Source: Geobacteraceae bacterium (GTDB lineage: Bacteria; Desulfobacterota; Desulfuromonadia; Geobacterales; Geobacteraceae). Taken from it: a DNA stretch of 38,180 nucleotides. The stretch lies in NCBI GenBank assembly GCA_028683555.1, contig JAQUHN010000013.1:1-38180 (forward strand). Direction: 5' to 3'. The notes beneath the pieces were generated by a model, which made no database searches, had not been told where the DNA came from, and was given only the letters and a program-made list of their open reading frames with translations. A program made the translations under genes and the position numbers. This document shows positions 25,212 to 34,413 of the stretch, piece after piece (the first letter of the stretch is position 1; each line of letters begins with the position of its first letter).

Positions 25212-25904
25212 TTAATAACCAACCCCATATGTTATGCCGAACGGTATGGGAATATTGCGGCGAATATACTGGTCTACAAACTGGTTGATATTCGCGATCG
25301 TCGATTTCGGGACATAAACTATGTCATAGGGGGCAAGGAGAATATCCCGGCTTCCATCCGCTGCGCTTCTTATGTCCCCAAGATTTACGGCAATGGCGAT
25401 TGGCTTGTCATCCTTTGCTTTGCGGATGATGAGCACTTGGCTGGTTGTAGCGGTTTCTTTCAGTCCCCCCGCCTCGGAAATGGATTGCAGAACCGTCAGT
25501 GGGCCTGCCAGATTAATCATCCCGGGCTTGTTGACCTCGCCGTCAACGTAGACCCTTTGGGAACTGAACGATCGGACAATTACGGTAATGCCCGGGTTGG
25601 CAAGCTCCTTTGCGTAGGTCTTCTCGAGCGTGTCGGTTAACTGGGCGGGAGTCAATCCCGATGCCATGATCTCCGGCGCCAACTGCAGCGAGATACGGCC
25701 GTCGGGGCGAACGACTACCTGCTCGTTCAGTTCCGGATTGTAAAAGAATTTGATGTCCAGCTGATCTCCGGTTTGTATAAGATATTGTTCGAGGGGGTAG
25801 GCGGTTATCTGTGAGCCTGCTTGCTCGGCGGGGACGATGTTTTTTGCCGTACACGCCGTAAGGAGAATGAGAAACATTAAAAAACCTTTTAGATAAGTTG
25901 ACAT
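25212..25904 (-). CDS. polysaccharide export lipoprotein (Wza/Poly_export type, short form)
   Basis: A 230-residue outer-membrane lipoprotein: signal peptide with lipobox LLTAC (Cys18), a Poly_export domain at about 40-115 (YLIQTGDQLDIKFFYNPELNE, VVVRPDGRISLQL) and an SLBB domain at about 125-205 (RVYVDGEVNKPGMINLAGPLT, ISEAGGL). It ends with an aromatic C-terminus (ITYGVGY). It is shorter than E. coli Wza (379), as is common for exopolysaccharide systems. AAGGGGGG lies just before the ATG. It is the first gene after the promoter at 25956-25983 and so heads the export operon. Confidence 0.9.
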   Translation of the reverse strand: MSTYLKGFLMFLILLTACTAKNIVPAEQAGSQITAYPLEQYLIQTGDQLDIKFFYNPELNEQVVVRPDGRISLQLAPEIMASGLTPAQLTDTLEKTYAKELANPGITVIVRSFSSQRVYVDGEVNKPGMINLAGPLTVLQSISEAGGLKETATTSQVLIIRKAKDDKPIAIAVNLGDIRSAADGSRDILLAPYDIVYVPKSTIANINQFVDQYIRRNIPIPFGITYGVGY

Positions 25905-25955
25905 ATTTCCCCCCTTGTATTATATTTCCCGGTTTTTAGTGTCGATATGCTTATA

Positions 25956-25983
25956 ATTCTAACGCACACGGGATTCTTGTCAA
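25956..25983 (-). promoter_or_regulatory. sigma70-type promoter of the export operon
   Basis: On the minus strand TTGACA (25983-25978) and TAGAAT (25961-25956) are 16 bases apart, a full-match -35 with a five-of-six -10. The ATG of the Wza-like gene is about 50 bases beyond the -10. This is the best promoter match I saw in the window. The rest of the 245-base gap up to 26150 shows no gene. Confidence 0.65.
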
Positions 25984-26149
25984 ATTGGGGGAATACTTCA
26001 GATTGAAGTCTTTTGGTTGGACAATGGTGGCCCAAAAGAGCCGCAGGACTATAAAAACGGGACGGGAAATAAATATGGGGTGATACGGGAAAAAGGCCTG
26101 GTTCGATCGTTGAGCTTGGGTGACGTTTTTCGGGAGAAGGAAGCTTCGG

Positions 26150-27445
26150 TTAGCTGTTCTCTTTGCCAAGCTTGTCGTTTGGTCCCTTGCGGAGGATGTT
26201 GTAGGCGAGATTCGTAAAGAGGCCTCGCGGGTTCGCCTTGATGCGGGAAAAGATGGCAGACCAGGAATAGGCTTCCTTTCGTGCTTCCAGCCAGCCCCGG
26301 TATAGTCGTTCGGCAGTCATCAACCTCGGCCGGAAGACGACTTCGCTATGGTTGTACCGTTTCCAGTCCTTGTGCAGGAGTCGTCCTTCCTCGTCAAACT
26401 GTTTGAAGAGCGAGGTGCCGGGGTAGGGTGTCAGGAGGTGAAAGGTCGGCAGGCTGGGGGTGGTTTCCTCGAGAAAGCGGAGCGTTTTCTCGAAGATGCT
26501 TTCGTCGTGGTCGTCAAAGCCGAAAATGATCGAGGCCTCCAGGACAATCCCGGCATCCCGTATCCGCTTTATCAGGTCGGCCTGGGAAGAGCCATTGGCG
26601 GTTTTCGGATGGTTTGCATGTAGCCCGGTTACCGATTCGATGCCGACAAAGATGCCGATACATCCGGAATCGGCCACCAGGCGTACCAGTTCCGGGTCCT
26701 CGGCGAAACGGAGGTTGGCTTGGCCGCCCCAGCGGATGCCGAGCCCCTTCATCCGTTCCAGGATCGGTTTCGCTCTGCCCGGATCACCGAGTATATTGTC
26801 ATCGAGAAAAACGGTAAGCTTGTTGTCGAACGACTGGATTTCCGCGGCAATGTCTGCGGGCTCGCGGTAGCGGAAGCTGCTGCCGAAGTAGGGGGTGACG
26901 ATGCAGAACGGACAGTCGTATGGGCAGCCGCGGCTGGCCTGCAGGGTCTGGGTGGTGAGATATCTCTTGCCGGCGAAGATTTCCCGGCGTCCCCACGGGA
27001 CTGATAGCAGGTCCCCTGTAGGCAGCGGTGCCCGGTAAATCGACTGGAGTTTTCCGTGCAGGAGGTCGTCCAGAAGTGTTTCCCAGACTGGCTCTGCTTC
27101 GCCGATGACGACTGCGTCCGCATGGGTGAGGGCTTCTTCAGGGAGTACCGTGGGATGGATGCCCCCCATTACCACCGGGACTCCGCGTTCGCGGAATGCG
27201 TCGGCAATTTCGTAGGCTCGCGATGCCTGGTGGGTCATGGCGGTAATCCCGACCAAGGTGAATTCTCCATCAAAGGGAACGCTGTCGTGGAGTTCGTCAG
27301 CCAGCGTCACGTGCCAGGTGACCGGGGTTGCGGCGGCCACCTGCTTCAGGGAGAGGGAGGGTAGTTGGAAATATTTCGCCCAGCCGAGCTTATGGGTAGA
27401 CGGATACACCAGCAGGAGGTGTGGCGGTGAGCAAGAGTCAGTCAT
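26150..27445 (-). CDS. cobalamin-binding radical SAM protein
   Basis: A 431-residue protein from ATG 27445 (GGAG ten bases ahead; the start overlaps the upstream gene by eight bases). Residues about 8-135 are a cobalamin-binding fold (LLLVYPS, VGITAMTHQASRAYEIA, VMGGIHPTVLPEEAL, IGEAEPVW). The radical SAM cluster motif is RGCPYDCPFC (Cys174, Cys178, Cys181), followed by FLDDNI and the usual GIES and GFD segments. Such class B enzymes methylate inert carbons or do other radical rearrangements. The substrate is unknown. It is paired with a second radical SAM protein, so both may act on one pathway, perhaps lipid (hopanoid-like) tailoring. Confidence 0.83.
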   Translation of the reverse strand: MTDSCSPPHLLLVYPSTHKLGWAKYFQLPSLSLKQVAAATPVTWHVTLADELHDSVPFDGEFTLVGITAMTHQASRAYEIADAFRERGVPVVMGGIHPTVLPEEALTHADAVVIGEAEPVWETLLDDLLHGKLQSIYRAPLPTGDLLSVPWGRREIFAGKRYLTTQTLQASRGCPYDCPFCIVTPYFGSSFRYREPADIAAEIQSFDNKLTVFLDDNILGDPGRAKPILERMKGLGIRWGGQANLRFAEDPELVRLVADSGCIGIFVGIESVTGLHANHPKTANGSSQADLIKRIRDAGIVLEASIIFGFDDHDESIFEKTLRFLEETTPSLPTFHLLTPYPGTSLFKQFDEEGRLLHKDWKRYNHSEVVFRPRLMTAERLYRGWLEARKEAYSWSAIFSRIKANPRGLFTNLAYNILRKGPNDKLGKENS

Positions 27446-28910
27446 TAATTTGTTCTCCAGACGCAAATCTCGAGGGTAAACGGAAATTGCGGGACGTTTT
27501 GCTGTGTAATCGGGTTGTCGAATATTCATGCAGATAGGTTTCCGGCTTCATCATTGCCTGGGTGCGGCGCAACACCTTGATCATGTACGGGATCTGCAAC
27601 GGTCTGACCTGGCGCAGCCAATCCAGCTGTTTCTTTTCTCCCGCGGTATTGAGAATTGATCTCCGCCAGGTTTCGGCATAGAGCTCACAGAACCTTTGTG
27701 CACCGAGGCGAGGCTCCCAGAGCAGATGGTGCATATCGAAATCTGCCCATGGAATTCCTTGCAACCGGTCTGCGTTCTGCTGGTACATTTCGGTTCCCGG
27801 AAGGGGCGTCAGGAGCGTGAAGCCAGACCGTTGCAGGCGGTGTGCCGCTACAAAGTCCCATAATTCACGGAAATCGCTTTCCTGCCATTCCGGGTCGATC
27901 AGAAAGTTGCCGTTGATGCCGTAGCGGTGTGCGCGGGCGATATCGACTGCAGCGAGACTTTCCTTTACCCCGGAATCTTTGCTGATGCCTGACAGTGCCT
28001 GTTCGGTGGCGAATTCGAAACCGAGGAAAATATCGAAATCCTTTGCAATGGGACGCCAGGCCTCGAGGAGTTCGGGACTACGGGAAACAAGGTCGGTGCG
28101 GCTCTGGACTAGGATCCATCTTTTGTGGATGCCTCTCTTCTTCAGGGCTGTTGCCAGTTCCAGGCTGCGGGCAGGGTTGTTCCAGAAAAGGTCGTCGGCA
28201 ACGAAAATGGCATCTCCGGTGGTTGCAAAGTCTTCGACAACCGTGCCGATGTTTCTCTCTCGGTAGCTTCGGTCATAGAGCTGCCACACGGAGCAGAATG
28301 AGCAACGGAAAGGGCAGCCGCGAGCTGTTTCGATGAGCCATACCGGTTTGAAGAGCAGGCAATGGTACCCGGTTCGGTGCCTGGCCACCAGTTCCCGGGC
28401 AGGGAGCGGGACAAGATCCAGGCTCGTCCGGGTCTCAGGAGGCTCGGTGTTAATCCAGCCATCCGCTGTCCTGAGACGCAGGGCCGGAACCTCGGTAAGA
28501 GGGGTACCCTGGTTGATTGCTGCCACCAGGGCAGGGACAAGCTGCTCGCCGTCATCAAGTAAAATGGCATCGATTTCATCCTGTTCCAGGGGCTCGCTGA
28601 AAGCCATGGCCGCATGGCCGCCTACCAGGATGAAAGCCTCGGGTGAGGCCCTGCGGACTTCGCGGGCGGTCTCCACAACCCGGTCATACTCCAGCGCATG
28701 GAGGCAGGAGATGCCGACAATGCGGGGCCGGGTTCGGCGGATCCAGGATGTTGCCCCTGGCCGGAAACGGAGATCGGCGATGGTAACGGAGTGGCCAAGC
28801 GGAAGCAAGGCCGCTGCTATGTACTCGAGTCCAAGGGGTTCAACACGGAAAAAAGGGCCGAGGCCGAACTGCTCATTGCCCGGGTGGGGGCGAAGGAGGA
28901 GAATATTCAT
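27438..28910 (-). CDS. cobalamin-binding radical SAM protein, hopanoid C-3 methylase-like
   Basis: A 490-residue protein with a cobalamin-binding N-terminus (RVEPLGLEYIAAALLPLGH, VGISCLHALEYDRV, ILVGGHAA), the cluster motif ARGCPFRCSFC (Cys199, Cys203, Cys206) and a core with WQLYDRSYRERN, FVADDLFW and LTPLPGTEMYQQ. As I recall the family, the EPLGLE, VGGH(S/A)A and RGCP-x-x-CSFCS-x-W-x-x-Y-x-RSYR elements resemble HpnR, the hopanoid C-3 methylase, but I could not align them. The C-terminal extension (about 400-490) is basic. The start is weakly supported (GGG ahead). It overlaps the second radical SAM gene and shares its message. Specific function is inference only. Confidence 0.8.
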   Translation of the reverse strand: MNILLLRPHPGNEQFGLGPFFRVEPLGLEYIAAALLPLGHSVTIADLRFRPGATSWIRRTRPRIVGISCLHALEYDRVVETAREVRRASPEAFILVGGHAAMAFSEPLEQDEIDAILLDDGEQLVPALVAAINQGTPLTEVPALRLRTADGWINTEPPETRTSLDLVPLPARELVARHRTGYHCLLFKPVWLIETARGCPFRCSFCSVWQLYDRSYRERNIGTVVEDFATTGDAIFVADDLFWNNPARSLELATALKKRGIHKRWILVQSRTDLVSRSPELLEAWRPIAKDFDIFLGFEFATEQALSGISKDSGVKESLAAVDIARAHRYGINGNFLIDPEWQESDFRELWDFVAAHRLQRSGFTLLTPLPGTEMYQQNADRLQGIPWADFDMHHLLWEPRLGAQRFCELYAETWRRSILNTAGEKKQLDWLRQVRPLQIPYMIKVLRRTQAMMKPETYLHEYSTTRLHSKTSRNFRLPSRFASGEQIND

Positions 28911-29069
28911 AGCTGGTACCCTGTGTGATGAGAAGCTTTTCTACCGTGAAAGTCTTTTCCGGGAAACGGGCACGCCGGCCGATTTCCTCTGGGCGGTTAC
29001 GAACTGTGTGAACGGGGTTCACTGATTCTAGCAACCTTGCCGGCCTCTTGGCCAGAACTTTCTAACCTG

Positions 29070-30962
29070 TCAGGCACGAGTTTCAAGTTCCTCCCAACGA
29101 ACGTACGCCTCTTCCAGTTCCTGTTCGACGACGCGAAGCCGTGCGGTAAGCTCTGCGATCTCGGTTGCCGCGTTCCTATAAAGTTCCGGGTCGCCAAGCT
29201 TGCCGTGGAGGGAATCCAATTCTGCTTCCAGTGCGGCGATTCTCTCCGGCAGTGATTCCAGTTCACGCTGTTCCTTGAAGGAAAGTTTGCGGGGTTTTTC
29301 GGAATTGTTTCCGGTTTTTGCCCGCGGAGTGATGGGCTCCTTGGGAGGGGCCGCAATGGCGGGTGCCGGCGCTGCCTGCCGCAGCCAGTCATCGTAGCCG
29401 CCAACATACTCATGGACCAGGCCGTCTTCCTCGAGAGCAAGGGTACTGGTAACGACATTGTTGAGGAATTCCCGGTCATGGCTTACCAGCAGAAGTGTTC
29501 CTGAGTATTCCGCGAGGAGCTCCTCCAAAAGATCTAGGGTTTCGGCATCCAGATCATTGGTCGGTTCGTCCATGACCAGGACGTTGGAGGGTTTGGTGAA
29601 GAGCTTGGCCAGCAACAGCCGGTTCCGTTCTCCGCCCGACAGGATCCGTACCGGGCTGCGCGCCCTCTCCGGGGTAAACAGGAAATCCTGAAGATAGCCG
29701 ATGACATGTCGCTGCCTACCGTTGATGAGAAGGGTGTCGTTTCCTTCTCCGACGTTTTCCTGCACGGTTTTGTCCGGATCCAGCTGTTCGCGAAGTTGGT
29801 CGAAATAGAGAACTTCGCGCCGGGTGCCGAGCCGGATTTCGCCGCATTGGGGCTCCAGTTCCCCGAGCAGCAGGCGGAGCAGGGTGGTCTTGCCTGAACC
29901 ATTGGGGCCGATGATGCCAACCCGATCACCCCGCATGATGGTAGTGGAGAGATTGTTGATGACCGGCTTGCCGTCGTAGGAGAATGAAACCCCTTCCGCT
30001 TCTACCACCAGGCTTCCGGAGCGTTCGGCCTGCTGCAGCTGGATTTTTGCCGTTCCGATCCGCTCTCGCCGTGCTTTCCGTTCTTCCCGCATCTTTTTCA
30101 ACGCCCTGACACGCCCCTCGTTACGGGTTCGGCGTGCCTTGATACCCTGGCGGATCCATGCCTCCTCTTGGGCCAATTTCTTGTCGAACAGGGCCTGACG
30201 GGTAACTTCTGCATCCAGGAGCGCTTCGCGGCGCTCGACGAAGGTATCGTAGCCGCATGAGAAAACATAAAGCCTCCCCCTGTCCAGCTCTGCAACCCTG
30301 TTTGCGATGCGCCGCGCAAATGCGCGGTCATGGGTCACGAACAGCAGGGTTTTTACTTCCTTGAGGAGAAATTCCTCCAACCAGATAATGGTGTCGATGT
30401 CCAGATGGTTGGTTGGTTCGTCGAGGAGGAGGATGTCGGGCTTGGCGACCAGGGCCCGAGCCAGCAGGACACGGCGTTTTGTGCCTCCGGAAAGAAGGGT
30501 GAATTGTGCATCCGGATCAAGGGTAAGCCGGCTAAGGACACGCTCAACTTCTTCATGCAGGCTCCAGCCGCCGCTTTCTTCAAGGTTCTTGTGCAACTGG
30601 TCGAGTTTCTTCAGTAGCTCTTCGCTGTTCTCGACAGCAAGGCGGATGCTCACATGGTGGTATTCGGCCAGCAGTTCCGCTGCGTCACCCATGCCGGCGG
30701 CAACCACTTCGAACACCGTTCCGGAAAGTTCGGGAGGCGACTCCTGGGTAACGAGGGCCACGCGTAGCCCCTGTTTGCGGATGATTTCCCCGTCATCCGG
30801 GGGAAGTTCTCCGGCAAGAATCTTCATCAGGGTGGATTTGCCGGTACCGTTGCGGCCCAGAAGGCACAGGCGGTCTCCTTCCTCTATCTGGAGGTTTACC
30901 GCTTCGAGCAGCGGCGGGCCACCGAAGGCGAGCTGGACGGTGCGAAGAGTTAGTAGTGACAT
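29070..30962 (-). CDS. uup: ABC-F family ATPase Uup
   Basis: A 630-residue protein, close to E. coli Uup (635). It has two ABC domains: Walker A GRNGTGKST (36-44) with signature LLSGGTKRRVLLARAL and a DEPTNHLDI box, and a second set GPNGSGKTT, ILSGGERNRLLLAKL and DEPTNDLDAETL. The linker has the Uup-like EEAWIRQGIKARRTRNEGR stretch, and the C-terminus is a coiled coil (KLSFKEQRELESLPERIAAL), the DNA- or ribosome-binding tail of Uup. ABC-F proteins act on the ribosome; Uup also limits replication-linked excision. The ATG at 30962 is taken because the protein then begins like Uup (MSLLTLRTVQLAF); the longer frame to 31091 adds unrelated residues. Confidence 0.93.
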   Translation of the reverse strand: MSLLTLRTVQLAFGGPPLLEAVNLQIEEGDRLCLLGRNGTGKSTLMKILAGELPPDDGEIIRKQGLRVALVTQESPPELSGTVFEVVAAGMGDAAELLAEYHHVSIRLAVENSEELLKKLDQLHKNLEESGGWSLHEEVERVLSRLTLDPDAQFTLLSGGTKRRVLLARALVAKPDILLLDEPTNHLDIDTIIWLEEFLLKEVKTLLFVTHDRAFARRIANRVAELDRGRLYVFSCGYDTFVERREALLDAEVTRQALFDKKLAQEEAWIRQGIKARRTRNEGRVRALKKMREERKARRERIGTAKIQLQQAERSGSLVVEAEGVSFSYDGKPVINNLSTTIMRGDRVGIIGPNGSGKTTLLRLLLGELEPQCGEIRLGTRREVLYFDQLREQLDPDKTVQENVGEGNDTLLINGRQRHVIGYLQDFLFTPERARSPVRILSGGERNRLLLAKLFTKPSNVLVMDEPTNDLDAETLDLLEELLAEYSGTLLLVSHDREFLNNVVTSTLALEEDGLVHEYVGGYDDWLRQAAPAPAIAAPPKEPITPRAKTGNNSEKPRKLSFKEQRELESLPERIAALEAELDSLHGKLGDPELYRNAATEIAELTARLRVVEQELEEAYVRWEELETRA

Positions 30963-31029
30963 AATGTAACAACCTGTTTTCTGGTAATTGCCTGCGGGGG
31001 GACTATCTTCGCCTATTTCCAGCCAGCCG

Positions 31030-31407
31030 TCAAGCTCCTGTCGGCTCAACGGGATACGGGTCGCGGGGGTCGGCCTTGAGGCGCATGTCAAGCACGTCGA
31101 GAAGCAGGTGGGCTGCTGACCGGGGTGGGAATTTCAGGAGGCTGCGATGCAACTCGGGCAATCCACCGGGTACGCCCTGGACAAGATAGTCCATGGCGTA
31201 TTGTTGATCGTCAAGTCTTGAAAGGCGGGCCAGTTCACGTTCGGTGCGCGAATGAGTCAGCGGAATGCCGTCCGCCAGACCCCATGCCATGAGCTGAAAA
31301 ATAGGCAGAATGTCTGGATATTCGGTTTGACCGGCTGCCTTGAGCTTGATGGATGCCACCAGGTTCAGGGGCAGCAGTCGTAGATGTTCCAGGTTTTTCC
31401 TTTGCAT
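31030..31407 (-). CDS. hypothetical protein, 125 residues
   Basis: The ATG at 31407 follows GAGGTG at seven bases, a good ribosome site; the frame is open further upstream but that part overlaps the ATPase gene. The product opens MQRKNLEHLRLLPLNLVAS and contains YPDILPIFQLMAWGLADG and two leucine-rich helical stretches, without cysteines, signal peptide or membrane segment. It looks like a small soluble helical protein. I do not recognise a family. It lies between uup and the YjgR-like ATPase (gaps 67 and 40 bases), probably in one message with them, which gives no functional clue. Confidence 0.6.
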   Translation of the reverse strand: MQRKNLEHLRLLPLNLVASIKLKAAGQTEYPDILPIFQLMAWGLADGIPLTHSRTERELARLSRLDDQQYAMDYLVQGVPGGLPELHRSLLKFPPRSAAHLLLDVLDMRLKADPRDPYPVEPTGA

Positions 31408-31447
31408 TTCTTCGCACCTCGTTGCGTCCTGTTTTACGATGGGGTTG

Positions 31448-32911
31448 CTACCGCCTTTTTCCGCCACCGAAGAGGGATCCGAGAACGCCCCGAATGATCT
31501 GTCGGCCCAATTGGCTGCCGATGGCGTGGGCGGCGCTTTTTGCCATGGCTCCCAAGAGCTCAGCCGTTCCGGAGCTTTCCCTGCCGGATTCATGCTGGCG
31601 GGAGGCTTGGGGTCGCGCTTCACCACTAGCTTGTTCGGCTTTTTGTTTCAGTTTTTCATACGCCGACTCCCGGTCCACCACCTTTTCGTAGGTTCCGAAG
31701 ATGACAGAACTCTGTACCGCCTGGGTGATTTCTCCCGGCGTAAGGGGGGGGAGACTGCTGCGTGGCGGCGCTATACGGGCCCTTTCTACCATGGCTGGAA
31801 TGCCCTTTTCATCGAGTAGCGAAACGAGGGCTTCACCGACCCCAAGTTCGAGGATGGCGGATTGCGTGTCGATGGCCGGGTTTGCGCGGAAAGTTTCCGC
31901 AGCTGCCCGGACCGCTTTCTGTTCCCGCGGCGTGAAAGCGCGCAAAGCATGCTGCACCCTGTTGCCCAGTTGTCCGAGTACCGCGTCGGGAATATCCAGC
32001 GGGTTCTGGGTGACAAAATAGATTCCGACCCCTTTTGAACGAATCAGGCGCACGACCTGCTCGATTTTCTCTTGCAGTGCTTGGGATACGTCCTCGAAAA
32101 GGAGGTGGGCTTCGTCGAAGAAAAAAACGATCCTTGGTTTGGCCGGGTCGCCGACTTCGGGAAGCTGCTCGTAGAGTTCTGCCAGGAGCCAGAGCAGGAA
32201 AGTCGCATAGGCCTTCGGCGATTGCATCAGCCGGTCGGCGGCGAGAATGTTGATGACCCCTCTGCCGTCTCCATCCGTTTGCAGGAAATCCATGATGTCA
32301 AGGGCCGGTTCGCCGAACAGCAGGTCGCCTCCCTGCTCGTCGAGTACCAGGAGGTTGCGCTGAATGGCGCCGATGCTGGCAGGGGAGATGTTGCCGTACT
32401 CGGTCTTGAACTGCGCGGCATTGTCGCCGACGTAACGTGCCATTGCCTGCAGGTCTTTTATGTCCAGCAGTAGCAGTCCATTGTCATCGGCGATCTTGAA
32501 GATGAGACTCATCACGCCGCTCTGGGTTTCGTTCAGGGATAGTATCCGCGACAGCAGCAGCGGACCCATTTCTGAAACCGTAGTCCTGATGGGGTGCCCC
32601 CGGTCGCCGAAGATGTCCCAGAAAACAACGGGAAATCCGCTGTACGAGAAGTTTGCCAGGTTTAGTTCCTGTACCCTTTCGGCCACTTTCGGATGGTCTC
32701 CGCCTGGTTTTGCCTGGCCGGACAGGTCACCTTTCACGTCCGCCATGAAGACGGGAACGCCCAGGGCACTGAACTGCTCGGCAAGAACCCGCAACGTTAC
32801 TGTTTTGCCGGTGCCGGTGGCCCCGGCTATGAGACCGTGGCGGTTTGCCATCCTGGGCGACAGGAAAAGCTCTTCAGTACCTTTGGCGACAAGTATCGGT
32901 GACGCGTTCAT
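31448..32911 (-). CDS. HerA-like/DUF853 (YjgR-type) P-loop ATPase
   Basis: A 487-residue protein starting [30 protein letters not shown], then Walker [12 protein letters not shown] (30-40), [41 protein letters not shown] and Walker [14 protein letters not shown] near 265. The sensor-like [31 protein letters not shown] follows. These match E. coli YjgR/DUF853, a FtsK-HerA class ATPase of unknown cell role. The C-terminus ends in a glycine-rich [18 protein letters not shown] precedes the ATG. It is a housekeeping-type gene, GC-rich like its neighbours. Confidence 0.85.
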   Translation of the reverse strand: MNASPILVAKGTEELFLSPRMANRHGLIAGATGTGKTVTLRVLAEQFSALGVPVFMADVKGDLSGQAKPGGDHPKVAERVQELNLANFSYSGFPVVFWDIFGDRGHPIRTTVSEMGPLLLSRILSLNETQSGVMSLIFKIADDNGLLLLDIKDLQAMARYVGDNAAQFKTEYGNISPASIGAIQRNLLVLDEQGGDLLFGEPALDIMDFLQTDGDGRGVINILAADRLMQSPKAYATFLLWLLAELYEQLPEVGDPAKPRIVFFFDEAHLLFEDVSQALQEKIEQVVRLIRSKGVGIYFVTQNPLDIPDAVLGQLGNRVQHALRAFTPREQKAVRAAAETFRANPAIDTQSAILELGVGEALVSLLDEKGIPAMVERARIAPPRSSLPPLTPGEITQAVQSSVIFGTYEKVVDRESAYEKLKQKAEQASGEARPQASRQHESGRESSGTAELLGAMAKSAAHAIGSQLGRQIIRGVLGSLFGGGKRR

Positions 32912-33044
32912 GGCCCCTCCGGAAACTAACGAATATCATGCTTTTAATGATAGTACGATATTCTCTGATTTTAACCGCTACGTCAACCCACATTGTGCGG
33001 CACTGAAGCGAGTATTGGTACCCATCTGTCGGGTCGTGGAAAAG

Positions 33045-33069
33045 AAAAAGCCCGCTAAGCGGGCTTTTT
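33045..33069 (-). terminator. bidirectional rho-independent terminator
   Basis: AAAAAGCCCGC (33045-33055), a three-base loop TAA, then GCGGGCTTTTT (33059-33069) form a perfect 11-base stem flanked by A and T runs on the two sides. It lies 21 bases beyond the stop of rdgC on the minus strand and would end that message; the symmetrical form allows termination from either side. Confidence 0.85.
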
Positions 33070-33089
33070 GGTGTTGCCTGGTTACGTGG

Positions 33090-34256
33090 TCACTGTTCCG
33101 TGAGCCAGGTTTCGATTTTCTGTATTTCCTCTCCCCAGTCGGTTCCGAGGCGGTTTGCAAGAAAGGCTGCAAAGAGGCTGTCGAACATCTGCAGGCCCAC
33201 TTCCATAACATACATTTTCTCGAAGAAGAGAGCTTCCCGCTCACTGGTCTCGTCAACGCCGGAATCCCGTTCTTCCTGCACTTTCGGTGTCTTGAAAGAA
33301 GCAAATTGGAACATTTCGCCCTTCAGGGTCATTTTCCAGATATGTTCGCCTTTTTCCAGGTAAAGGGTTGCTTCGGTTATCATCTTGCCGTTGCTGAGTG
33401 CCAGCCGGACTTCGCCGAACCGGTCCTGGGGGCCTGAAATAGTGATCTTCTGCGCCCCGTCATCGCCAGAGCCGCACAGTACCATGCGATCGTTGATGTA
33501 TGCCGTGAACTGCTCTCCCTGGGTCGCGGGACCCGGCCTGGTGATCCGGTATTCTCCTGACTCGTTCAGGGTCCGGTAGGTACTCCAGAGAAGAAAGTCG
33601 GTACCGATCCACTGGTTGCTGCGGATCAGGTCGAGAAGTGCCTCGGATCCGGCTTTGTTGGCTTTCTGTAGTGGCTCGGACAATTCTGGCGGAACGACCT
33701 GTTCGGCCCGGGAAAAAGGATGTATGGCGATGAGGCGAAAGCCGTCGAAGGTTTTTTTGAACAGGGTGTCGAACAGGTCAACCGTCTTGGCGCTGATGGA
33801 TGCGATGGAAAGGGTATTGCTTCGGGTGTCCCAGACAGCGTCGCAGGTTGACGGGACCGGCAGGGTCCGGGCGAGCAGCGATGCTCGGACGGCTTCCTTC
33901 AACTCTTCCCGCTTCTGTTTCGGGACCCGGGAAAAGCCGGGGTTGGCGTAGAGGTAATCTTCCTCGGCAACTTTCTGATACGCTTTCAGCAAGGCTCCGG
34001 GGATGCTCCGCTTGTCCTGGCGCAGGGTGAAGAACAGGTAATTGTCCCGCCAGAAGGCTGACGGAACACTGAAGTCGCTCTTTCGGTGGTCATCCGGAGT
34101 AACCCAGCCAACGGAAAGTTCTTCAGTTCCCTCGTCGATGGGGATGAAGCCGTGATTGGTCAGGCGCTCGGAAACCCAAGCGAAAATGTCCATATCGGGG
34201 ATTTCCCCGACTACTCTGAACTGGCACATGCTGACCGTGTTCGAGAGAATTCCCAT
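33090..34256 (-). CDS. rdgC: recombination-associated protein RdgC family
   Basis: A 388-residue protein from ATG 34256, with AAGGAG ahead. The opening MGILSNTVSMCQFRVVGEIP and the SVGWVTPDD, DNYLFFTLRQDKRSIPGALLKAY and VPKQKREELKEAVRASLLARTLP blocks follow the RdgC pattern (strand-rich front, G-W-x-x-P, R-x-(E/D)-K-x-(I/L)-P, then K-K/R-rich helix with LLxR). RdgC forms a DNA-encircling dimer and restrains RecA. The protein is longer than E. coli RdgC (303) and lower in similarity, as in deltaproteobacterial members. It is flanked by terminators at 33045 and 34332, so it is probably transcribed alone. Confidence 0.75.
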   Translation of the reverse strand: MGILSNTVSMCQFRVVGEIPDMDIFAWVSERLTNHGFIPIDEGTEELSVGWVTPDDHRKSDFSVPSAFWRDNYLFFTLRQDKRSIPGALLKAYQKVAEEDYLYANPGFSRVPKQKREELKEAVRASLLARTLPVPSTCDAVWDTRSNTLSIASISAKTVDLFDTLFKKTFDGFRLIAIHPFSRAEQVVPPELSEPLQKANKAGSEALLDLIRSNQWIGTDFLLWSTYRTLNESGEYRITRPGPATQGEQFTAYINDRMVLCGSGDDGAQKITISGPQDRFGEVRLALSNGKMITEATLYLEKGEHIWKMTLKGEMFQFASFKTPKVQEERDSGVDETSEREALFFEKMYVMEVGLQMFDSLFAAFLANRLGTDWGEEIQKIETWLTEQ

Positions 34257-34331
34257 ATGTCTACTCCTTGTCGATAATGAAAAAATCACATGGATACACC
34301 CTTTTGGTCGATTGGGCAAGCAAAATCTGGG

Positions 34332-34365
34332 CACAAAAAAACCCGCAATGCGGGCTTTTTTGTGT
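34332..34365 (-). terminator. rho-independent terminator of the Spy-like gene
   Basis: CACAAAAAAACCCGC (34332-34346), loop AAT, GCGGGCTTTTTTGTG (34350-34364) form a long stem with a GC core and A/T flanks. One base pair in the flank is imperfect. It lies 50 bases beyond the stop of the Spy-like gene and can end that minus-strand message. Confidence 0.8.
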
Positions 34366-34413
34366 GGGAAATCGAGGCCATGTCAGCAGTCGAAAGATGG
34401 TCCGGGTTATGTC

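Noticed and set aside
29008-29022. Short palindrome GTGAAC-GGG-GTTCAC between uup and the radical SAM gene
   Set aside because: Only six pairs, no T-run, and no second copy seen; it may be chance.
31408-31626. Upstream extension of the small hypothetical protein to 31626
   Set aside because: The extra 73 residues overlap the ATPase gene in another frame and the good ribosome site lies at the internal ATG 31407.
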